A DNA stretch of 64,000 nt from Mercurialis annua. Lineage: Eukaryota > Streptophyta > Magnoliopsida > Malpighiales > Euphorbiaceae. A program made the position numbers and the translations under genes. The first letter of the stretch is position 1. Every line of letters starts with the position of its first letter. The notes beneath the pieces were generated by a model. It searched no databases, was not told the origin of the DNA, and was given only the letters and a program-made list of their open reading frames with translations. The DNA lies in the NCBI RefSeq assembly GCF_937616625.2, contig NC_065574.1, positions 10,294,501 to 10,358,500 of the forward strand, read 5' to 3'. Of the stretch, positions 56,436 through 64,000 are shown in pieces.

Positions 56436-57044
56436 TATAGATTTTTTATATAAAGCATTCAGGTTTGATTGTCTCTCATTTCGTATGCTAAAAAAAATGC
56501 ATGACATTGATCACCACCCAAATTTCATTGCCATCGCTACATATTTATAATGTGACATTTCAGCCAAACCCTTGTGTTATATACACATGAAGATCCAAGA
56601 TTTTGATGCACCATCCTCAAGAGTTGTGACCTAAAAGTTCACATCTACATATTGAAATTAAGCTTATTTAATCTGTTAAAATCAAGAAACGAATAACATC
56701 TACTTTTCAAGAAGTAATCAAAAATAAATCAAAGTAGAAACTATAAATATTAACGCAGATATTACAAGGATTTTACTTATGAAATTCAAAGTAGAGACTA
56801 CAAATATTGGGAAGTTCTTACCTAAACCCGGTCCATAAAAAACTTATGAACCTATCCAATAAGGTGTTAGAGAAATGAAAAAAAAAAGAGAAAATAATTA
56901 GAAGAGAGAGAAAATTATGTTAGATTTTCTAACATCTCATTGGATAGATGCATGGAAAATTTATGGACCAGACAAAAATTTCCCATAAATATTATGCAAA
57001 ACTTCTTTCAGTTTGCTGAGATACGATTCTCTGTCAAATTCATA
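56436..57044. other. Upstream flank of PMEI gene 7 and beyond
   Basis: 56436-56700 resembles the distal flank of gene 8 (62510-62830), e.g. TTATATACACATGAAG and CACATCTACATATTGAAAT. After that, nothing recognised; 56860-56960 holds a short pair of inverted words (AACCTATCCAATAAGGTG / CATTGGATAGATG). Confidence 0.45.
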
Positions 57045-57487
57045 GATAATTCATACAGACAATGGAGATTAGTTTCCTATGAATAATTTCTTTAATTATC
57101 AAACTTAATTCATGTGTTTATACTCCTCATTAATAGGGTTTAGTTGAGAGAAAACACGAACACATATTGAATTTAGCGAGTATTGAAATGTCAGACATCT
57201 CACTCACTATTATTCTAGTTAAATTATGTTCATCATGCTATTTACATTATAAACGGAATTCCCCTTCCCGTTTTATAGCAATCTTTTGAGATGTTATATC
57301 ATAAGGTATCTAACTACGATAACATGAGGGTTTTTGGATGTCTATCCTATACTTGTACTATAGACATTCAAATATCATCAAAATTCCACCTCAGAGTTAT
57401 CAAGTCTATCTTTATGGAATATCCTTATTCTATCAAGGGATACAGACCGTATAATCTTCAAAACAAGGCAAGTGTTTATTTTTTGAG
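57045..57487 (+). pseudogene. Copia-type integrase core fragment
   Basis: Readable in pieces with several stops and shifts: HTDNGD (integrase Asp), NNFFNYQT, then GLVERKHEHILNLA (the VERKHRH-type motif), then an open stretch MRVFGCLSYTCT, SSKFHLRVIKSIF and EYPYSIKGYRPYNL, which matches the familiar RVFGC-x-CY ... KF--R---C-F-GY----KGY pattern. Only the integrase part is present. A MULE MITE sits directly at its right edge. Confidence 0.8.
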
Positions 57488-57858
57488 GGGTTAATTCCAT
57501 ATAAAATTACCACCTTTGCACGTTTTTTCATTTTAATCACGTTTTTTTAAAAAGTGTCAAATAAAATCATCACCTTTCATTTTTTTGCAAATTTATCATC
57601 GATGAGTAAAATTTGATGTCTTTTTTCTCTCAAATAAATGTTTTAATCTGATTAATACTCTATTAACACACAAAATACATTTCTCTTACTTTTTTTTTGT
57701 TGATTCCGGTTGTCGAGTCAATATAAATACACCGAATTTTCACATTCGTGATAAATTTGCAAAAAGATGAAAGATGGTGATTTTATTTGACACTTTTTAA
57801 AGGATGTGATTAAAATGAAAAAACATGTAAAGATGGTGATTTTATATGAAATTAACCC
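57488..57858. mobile_element. MULE-type MITE, 371 bp
   Basis: Inverted arms of about 130 bp start GGGTTAATTCCATATAAAAT and share GCAAATTTATCA at their inner ends. Target duplication TTTTTTGAG / TTTTTAGAG (9 bp, one change) at 57479-57487 and 57859-57867. Related to the element at 39267-39594. Confidence 0.88.
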
Positions 57859-57879
57859 TTTTTAGAGAGGCTTAATTTT

Positions 57880-58470
57880 TTAAAAAAAAACTCTTACCTT
57901 GTATTTTTATTCGTTCATATCCTGAACTTGTAAAAACACCATTTGTACCTAATTTTGGGTTTTTAAATTTCATCCGTACTCAAAATCATTAAATTATACT
58001 GTTTTCATTTAAAAAAGAGTTTATATCATAATTTTTTCTATTTTAAAAATACAAACAAGTCTTTCAGCTTAAAAATATTCAAATATATCTTAATAATTAA
58101 TTAATTTTTAATTTTATAAAATAAATTAAAAAAAATCCGGAACCAACGAGGAGTGACGTCGGAGAAGGAGCGAGCTGCTCTTTCTCCGCGTAGAAAGAGC
58201 GACGGCGGCTCCAGAAAGATTTTTTAAAAAAAATTAAAAAAAAATTATTATTTTAAATTTAAAAAAAATGGTATTTTACTATTAATAATATTAATATCTA
58301 ATTAATATGTAGGTTAAAAATAAAGGATTATTTTAAACTCGTTTTCAAATGAAAAAAGTACAATTAATATTTTTAAATAGGCTTAAAAATCCAAAATTAA
58401 GTACAGATAGTGTTTTTATAAGGTCATGATATAAAGGAAAACAAATATAAGGTCTCTTAGAAATTTTCTG
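57880..58470. mobile_element. MULE with long TIRs and a GC-rich core
   Basis: The left arm (CTTACCTTGTATTTTTATTC, CCTGAACTTGTAAAAACAC) faces its complement on the right (GTGTTTTTATAAGGTCATGA). The core at 58138-58215 is G+C-rich, with CTTTCTCCGCG and GAAAGAGCGA words that pair. Ends approximate. Confidence 0.65.
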
Positions 58471-58890
58471 TGAATCTATTTTCCCTTTGCTTATATGTCC
58501 CCTACATTACCAACTTCTTTCATTTTACTAAATTTACCAACTCTTGACCTTACTTTTCCTGAAAACAACTCTCCTACATCACCATTAACTTTTTCTAACA
58601 CATCTCCTTAAATCATTTTTCAGAAATCTGATTTCCCTGCTTTGAAAAATCAACCACAACTAGACTCGCACCACAATACCTTAAAGATTATCATTGTCAA
58701 AATACATGGTCATTCCCCCATAAAACAAAAGCATTCTTGACTTAACTCAAGATAATGGTTATTTTAATTCCAAACTAGTTAGTACACCAATTAAAAATTC
58801 CACCAAACTTTCTACTAGCCCTCTTCTTACAGACTCTACTTCATATAGTTGGTTACAAAATTTGTTTACTTTTGTGACACATTCTATTCA
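58471..58890. other. Intergenic stretch, no gene seen
   Basis: Less AT-rich than its surroundings, with several Leu/Ser-type frames but none long. Nothing recognised. Confidence 0.35.
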
Positions 58891-58891
58891 A

Positions 58892-59042
58892 CATACTATT
58901 AGAAAACTGCATTTTAGCAATAGACTTTTCCGTCGCTAAAGGCTGAAATCCGTCGGTAAATTAAGTTTTCCGTTGGTAAAATTCTAAAATCCGTCGTTAA
59001 ATCAAAAAAATTCCGTCGGTAATTCTCTATTTTCTAGCAGTG
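58892..59042. mobile_element. Small CACTA-derived MITE
   Basis: The left end ATACTATTAGAAAA and right end TTTTCTAGCAGTG face each other. Between them are four CCGTCGGTAA/CCGTCGCTAA words, the subterminal motif of the CACTA elements at 2383 and 26340. Probable 3-bp target duplication ACA. Confidence 0.65.
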
Positions 59043-59891
59043 ACAGTTATCATAATATCTTGATAACCCTACTGAAAAACACCTAGTATCCCCTAGTGCA
59101 GTAGGTTTATTCTTTCCTATAACTGGAACATTAAAGATCAAGTGTTTTTCAAACTGTGATTGAGCTGCTTGTATAGATAATAGAAAATCACATTGAGATA
59201 ATGTAAAAAGAACTTTTCTAATCAAATAGGCCAAGAAGACCTTAGTAATTTATAATTTGTTTGATACAATATATATAAATATGAATGTTAAAACTAAAAT
59301 TAAAATTAAGAGGATTTATGTGCACTTTCTAAATAATTGAAAGAGTTTTTTGGTATCTCTAGCCTTAAAAAAATTATGAAATCTTAAGAAATTATTATCT
59401 ATCATCTACAAAAACGTATATACTGTTACAAAAATAATTGTCACTGTAAAAATTAAATAAGAAAATTAACCAAAAATGAGTAAGTTTATCATGAAAATAA
59501 CTTAAAATATTTAATTATATCTTATTTTTATTAATTAGTCTCTTTAGTTTTTATTTTTTTTCTTAGATATAATTGACTAAAAATGTACAATTTTTGGACC
59601 CAACTATCAAATTTTTAATTTATATATTATAAATCTCGTCGTAGTTGTGGATATATAAATTCATTTCGCTTGTAATCAAATATATGTGAAGTACATATAT
59701 AATCTCTTCATCTTTTTATTATAATTATTTAGACTCTTTATCTTTTAATTGGCGTTTTGTATATAATTGTAAAATTGACGGACGAGACTAGTAAAATATT
59801 TTTTATAAATATCTATATCAATTTGATTATAATTATGGATAGATAATATAGTTTTGTCTAAATATAATCACATATATATGAAGTAAACATA

Positions 59892-59894
<3 letters not shown>
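59043..59894. other. Intergenic stretch, partly the shared downstream flank of PMEI gene 8
   Basis: From about 59700 it matches the flanks at 39620-39760 and 55030-55165 (AATTTTAGGACT / GTATATAATTGTAAAATTGACG and ATATGAAGTAAA words). Nothing else seen. Confidence 0.45.

Positions 59895-59943
<49 letters not shown>
59895..59943. repeat. (AT)n microsatellite
   Basis: About 24 AT dinucleotides at the place where gene 7's flank has a SINE and gene 6's flank has MITEs nearby. Confidence 0.95.
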
Positions 59944-59947
<4 letters not shown>

Positions 59948-60014
59948 TACGAACAAAGCAAAAAAAGGAAAAAAACATTCATTTATAAAAAAAATGATGG
60001 TTTAATTTAATTAT

Positions 60015-61217
60015 GGCAAAAGATATAAAAAAAACCCTCAAAGTTTAACTAAAGTACAAGACATCCCTTTAATTTATTTTTGGCACAAATAAACCCTCAA
60101 AGTTCTAAAATCGAACAAAAAACTCCCTTCGTCCATGACTTTGACAAACAGACGTTATTGGTGACGTGGCACTAAAAAAAAGGGTCAAAAATACCCTTAA
60201 TTTTTAAAATATTTACCAAATTCATATTTTGTTTTTTTTAATTATTTCACAATCATAAAAGATTCAAAAATAACCTTAACTTAAAATACATTCAACCAAA
60301 CCCTCTACTCCACTAATTTAAAGAAATAAAAATACATCTTCCCGACCTCTTTTCCGGCGCCCGCTGCCGCTTTTCGTCATCGTCTTGCATGAAAAACCAA
60401 CCACTGCTGGTCTTCATTTAAGGCAGACAGGTTGTCTTCCCCCATTGAAGACCAGCTGATGTTGGTCTTCTTTTGGGGAAGACAGATTTATCTTCCCCCA
60501 TGGAAGACCAGCTGTTGCTAGTCTTCCTTTAGGGGAAGACATGTCTTCTTTTGGGGAAGACAGATCTGTCTTTTTTATTTGAAGACCATCAGCAGTTGGT
60601 CTTCCATGGAAGACGAGCGACTCATTTGCGGAAAAAGGCGGTGGTAGAGTGCGGCGGCGGGTCCGAGGTGGCGGTGCCGGAAATGATGAATTTAATTTTT
60701 TGTTAATTAACTATAATTAATTAGATTTTATTAATTGAAATTTACTTAATTGAGGTTGTTATTTTTTTTAATTGAAAATAAAAAATTGTTGATCTGGTGT
60801 GCCCTCTGTTGTTTGTTCAGGGAGTGTCGGGTTACGGTGGTTCAATTTTTATTTGATTTTAATAAAAAAAAAATCAGAGTTAATTAGGAAAAAGGGGGTG
60901 AAATAATACTAAAGATATATAAATATATATTTTGTAAGTGTTTTAAAAATTAAAGGTATTTTTGAACCTTTTATGAGGGTGAAATAATAGAAAAAAAATT
61001 GAAATATGAACTTGGTACATATTTTAAAAATTAATGGTGTTTTGAACCTTTTTTTTCCTAGTGCCACGTCACCAATTTAACATATGTTTGTCAAAATCAT
61101 GGACGGAGGGGTTTTTTGTGCGATTTTAGAACTATGAGGGTTTATTTCTGCCAAAAATAAGTTAAGGGATGTCTTATACTTTTTGGTAAATTTGGAGGGT
61201 TTTTTGTACCTTTTACC
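60015..61217. mobile_element. MULE with long TIRs, 1203 bp
   Basis: Inverted arms of about 250 bp: GGCAAAAGATATAAAAAA at the left, and GGTAAAAGGTACAAAAAA on the other strand at the right, then AAGTATAAGACATCCCTT-type words. Target duplication TTTAATTAT / TTTAATCAT (9 bp, one change) at 60006-60014 and 61218-61226. The core (60340-60680) is a series of GAAGACCAGC and GGGGAAGACA words in both orientations plus a G+C-rich GCGGCGG patch. No transposase. It sits between PMEI gene 8 and the rest of its duplicated flank. Confidence 0.9.
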
Positions 61218-61733
61218 TTTAATCATCTAAAAATATCTCACCTTATCGATTTTTTCGTTTATAGTCCCATTTTTTTAAAATTTTCAATTTTAATTAGCTC
61301 ATTTCTTAATTTTCCGTTTCAATTATAGTCATTTGTTTAACATTTGGAGTAAAAAATAGTTCAAATATAGCATTCATATTGCTTAATATTTGAAATATTT
61401 CTGAATAAAAATGTAAATTGAAACAATATAAAACAATATAAAATACATATTTGAATTTCTTTTTCATTTTAATTGGAATAAATGACTATGATTGAAACCG
61501 CAAAATGTAAAATGGGCCAAAATTGAGAACTTTAACAGGTGTGATCATAAACGAAAAAAGTTGAAAAGTTTTGGATGAATAAGCTAACTTTAATTTAAAT
61601 TTTTATTATTGTTACAATAGAATGAAAAGTGAAGAATCTCAAATTTATTCCTACTATTAGGCTATACATGCCGTGATATATTAATAATTAAATTAAAGTA
61701 GACAAAGTTGAGAGGCCATTGACTGATTCTTTT

Positions 61734-62300
61734 TTATTTAATTAAGCTCTTAGAAATATCCACTCCATATCCGAGCAATTCGACTATAGTAGCATCAATC
61801 TCCTTGACGGGTGATCTATTGTGTGGATGATCAGCAAAAGATTTATCACACGCATTTATAGATGCAATGGAACCTGAAAGTGCACCATTAACAGCTTTAA
61901 CGTCTTGAGACTTAACAAGGTTCGCAATAACCCCAGCATAAGATTCTGAACAAATCCTAAGGGGCTCGGACATTTCCTCCGGTATTGATGGAGCGTTTTT
62001 CGCTCTATCGGTCACGGAAGCTGCAATTTTTACATTCTTAGACGCGGTGTCTATAATCAAGTTGAGAACTGAAGCGGGATCCGTTGATGATCCGCTTAAC
62101 AATGGAGTAAGAACCTTAGCGCATTTTGTAGGGTTTGTAGTAACCTTGCATATACCATCGACGGGAGTCGACTTCGAAGATGTCGATGGAGTTTGAGTTG
62201 CCGATTGGGATTTCATGGTTGACGCGGAGGACATGGTGGACGACGAAAGAAACAAATATGAAACTAAAAAGATGATTGAAATTGACTTACTGAACTCCAT
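61734..62300 (-). CDS. PMEI-like protein, subfamily II, gene 8
   Basis: A 188-residue secreted PMEI-family protein. It starts directly at MEFSKSIS. Signal peptide about 1-26; linker to residue 47 Ser/Thr/Gln-rich and shorter than in gene 6. Canonical cysteines only: Cys51 and Cys60 (GICKVTTNPTKC), Cys117 (LRICSESY) and Cys151 (INACDKSF). C terminus YGVDISKSLIK. Compared with genes 6 and 7 it lacks a few residues between helices 3 and 4 (LVKSQDVKAVNG). Its 5' and 3' flanks match theirs. It is a plausible functional inhibitor; the target enzyme is unknown. Confidence 0.92.
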   Translation of the reverse strand: MEFSKSISIIFLVSYLFLSSSTMSSASTMKSQSATQTPSTSSKSTPVDGICKVTTNPTKCAKVLTPLLSGSSTDPASVLNLIIDTASKNVKIAASVTDRAKNAPSIPEEMSEPLRICSESYAGVIANLVKSQDVKAVNGALSGSIASINACDKSFADHPHNRSPVKEIDATIVELLGYGVDISKSLIK

Positions 62301-62382
62301 TTTCTTTCAAGATTATGGCTCAAAAGTGTTGTTTTTATAAATGTTTTAATTGAGTATATGAAGAAAACAAAGAAAAAGTTGA

Positions 62383-62391
62383 ATTATATAG
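62383..62391 (-). promoter_or_regulatory. TATA box of PMEI gene 8
   Basis: CTATATAAT on the minus strand, about 87 bp before the ATG, within the block conserved in genes 6-8 (to about 62510). Confidence 0.65.
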
Positions 62392-62510
62392 AGGTTGTTG
62401 TGGTTAAGTTTAGTAAAATTTTGTTATAGCTAAATTAAAGGAACCATAAATAATTAGTTTCTATTAATAGATAAAATTAGCATAAATTGAGCTATTTTTT
62501 CCTTGTTTAA

Positions 62511-63148
62511 TATATTTATGTCTATTTATATTAATTTTTTTTCTATATGGCCACAAAAAAGTAAAATTGTGTGATATTCGAGAGTTTCATGTTCAATTTT
62601 GTGTAATAAACAAAACTATGCATAACATTGACCACCCAAATTTACATATATATAATGTGACATTTTAGCAAAATCCTTGTTTTATATACACATGAAGGGA
62701 CCAATATATACCTTAGCATTTTAGCTTTTGCTGCATCATTCCTTAAACTTCACATCTACATATTGAAATTAAGCTTATTTTATTAGTTAAAGAGACGAAT
62801 AAGACCTACTTTTCAAGAAGTAATTAAGTTTAAAACTCACCTTAGTCGCTCCCGCAATTTTGACGAAAAATTGTCTGATTGATTGTATTTATCAGAATTT
62901 CACATGTCATTCTCGCCTGTTTGAGATATCAAATCGCAAAACAAATTATGTAGATTCAAAAATGATAATAATATTTGCGCCAAAATGAATTAATATATCC
63001 ACAAATATGAAAAAATAACAAATATATATTAATTAAAAATTTAACTTTTTGGTCCAGTAATTTCACTTTTTTATACTTATATGTGCAAAAAAAAAAGAAT
63101 AATCTAATTAATAAAATTGCATTGACTATCTTAAGTCATTTTATGATA
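62511..63148. other. Distal upstream flank of PMEI gene 8
   Basis: The part to about 62830 matches the flank of gene 7 (56436-56720). Beyond that it is AT-rich with nothing recognised. Confidence 0.45.
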
Positions 63149-63740
63149 ACTAGTTTCGCATTACGTGCTATGCACGTGGCTCGTAACGTAACTCGTCAAT
63201 GTACATATTAGTAAATTTATTATAATTATATCAATTTTTTATTTATAATTAATATTAAATTAGTTAAGAATTTTTATAAAAGCAAATATAATATATTCGG
63301 TTATTTAATTTTTTTCTATATTGAATTTATTCTTCTTTTGGTTTTATAATAACCATAATTAAATAATCAACTTAATTTTATTAATAATATATTTAAAAAT
63401 AGTAAGATAGAAATTTAAATAATAATATATTGACCAAATACAATATTTTAATTTTATAGTTAAATCAAACTAAAAGATAGGTATTCCTACTAATTTGGAG
63501 ACAATTTAGTTATTTTTTACATACTAAAAACTAATTGGAGATAATTTAGCTACCTATTGTAATTAGGATTTTAATAACAATAGTGATTAATTAAATAACT
63601 AATTAGTTAATGACTATAAAACCTTTATTAGTAATAAAATGAAAAGGATTATTCAGTAAATTTGCCTGTCCCCCCCATCCGTGCTTTTATATATAGTATA
63701 GATAGATATAGATATAGATATAGATATAGATATAGATGCA
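63149..63740. repeat. Repeat-like stretch with GTGC ... GCAC word and GATATA run
   Basis: Starts ACTAGTTTCGCATTACGTGC-TATGCACGTGG (an inverted GTGC/GCAC pair) and ends CCGTGCTTTTATATATAGTA followed by a (GATATA)n run (63690-63738). This combination recurs in many plant genomes as an element end pair, but I cannot assign a class. Confidence 0.35.
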
Positions 63741-64000
63741 TTCCATATTTTTTGACGTAAAAAAAGAAAAACCTTTGATAAATATTTTAATAGTAACATA
63801 AAACATTAATAAAATCAAACAAATAGTTTGTAAAATTCTGAATTTGTTGTCTTATTGTGGACTAAACTTATTATAAAAATAAACAAATTAGAATTATTTA
63901 AATTTTATCAATTATACTCTGTATTTTTTCTATTTTTAATTTTTAATATTTTTATTTAAGACGGTGTTATTTTATAAATTTCAAATGAATTACACGTGGT
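63741..64000. other. AT-rich window end, nothing seen
   Basis: No gene or element end recognised. Confidence 0.4.

Overview
This is nuclear DNA from a flowering plant, most likely a eudicot. It is AT-rich, has GT-AG introns, TATA boxes and plant-type transposable elements (CACTA, hAT, MULE, Stowaway, copia/gypsy LTR, LINE, tRNA-derived SINE), and carries a small gene family with the plant invertase/pectin methylesterase inhibitor fold (PMEI, PF04043). I cannot name the species. All boundaries were read by eye, without alignment software.

The genes likely to serve the host are eight intronless PMEI-like genes in two subfamilies. Subfamily I has four members: 5816-6463 (+), 8866-9513 (+), 13855-14502 (-) and 24738-25394 (-). 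They share a signal peptide ending STDA, a Pro/Ser-rich linker and two extra cysteines. Subfamily II has four members, all on the minus strand: 30665-31237, 40518-41126, 55618-56214 and 61734-62300. They have a Ser/Thr-rich linker and, mostly, only the four canonical cysteines. Each gene has a TATA box 60-115 bp upstream of its ATG, and flanking DNA was duplicated together with the genes. The 5.8-kb and 13.9-kb genes encode the same protein and share a 650-bp tract without differences, flanked by diverged sequence, which looks like gene conversion. The 24.7-kb gene has lost one of the four structural cysteines.

Most of the rest is transposable elements. From left to right: a non-autonomous CACTA (2383-3450); a hAT MITE (3532-4086); several MULE-type palindromic elements with 9-bp target duplications (5182, 12437, 21138, 57488, 60015); a plastid trnK fragment (about 8483-8590); a LINE with both ORFs open (14956-20391); a copia-like LTR remnant with palindromes (22.6-23.6 kb); a Stowaway MITE (25724-25987); a CACTA relic with transposase exons (26.3-27.2 kb); a hAT nested in a MULE (27.5-29.5 kb); a minus-strand LTR retrotransposon whose 5' LTR is split by a 2.8-kb solo LTR (33115-38441); a TRIM (38527-39058); a Stowaway nested in a Stowaway (39785-40330); a MULE gene pair (42.0-51.5 kb) of a MuDR-like transposase facing a DUF1985/Ulp1-protease gene, both decayed; an internally deleted LINE (52235-53670); a SINE (55180-55405); and a copia integrase relic (about 57045-57487).

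The PMEI proteins, if active, would be secreted and regulate pectin methylesterases or invertases in the wall or apoplast. The mobile elements do not cooperate with them, but many inserted after the gene duplications and so mark individual copies: the MULE-MITE upstream of gene 1, the plastid DNA upstream of gene 2, the LINE upstream of gene 3, and the MITE pair, the SINE and the MULE at equivalent positions downstream of the 40.5-, 55.6- and 61.7-kb genes.
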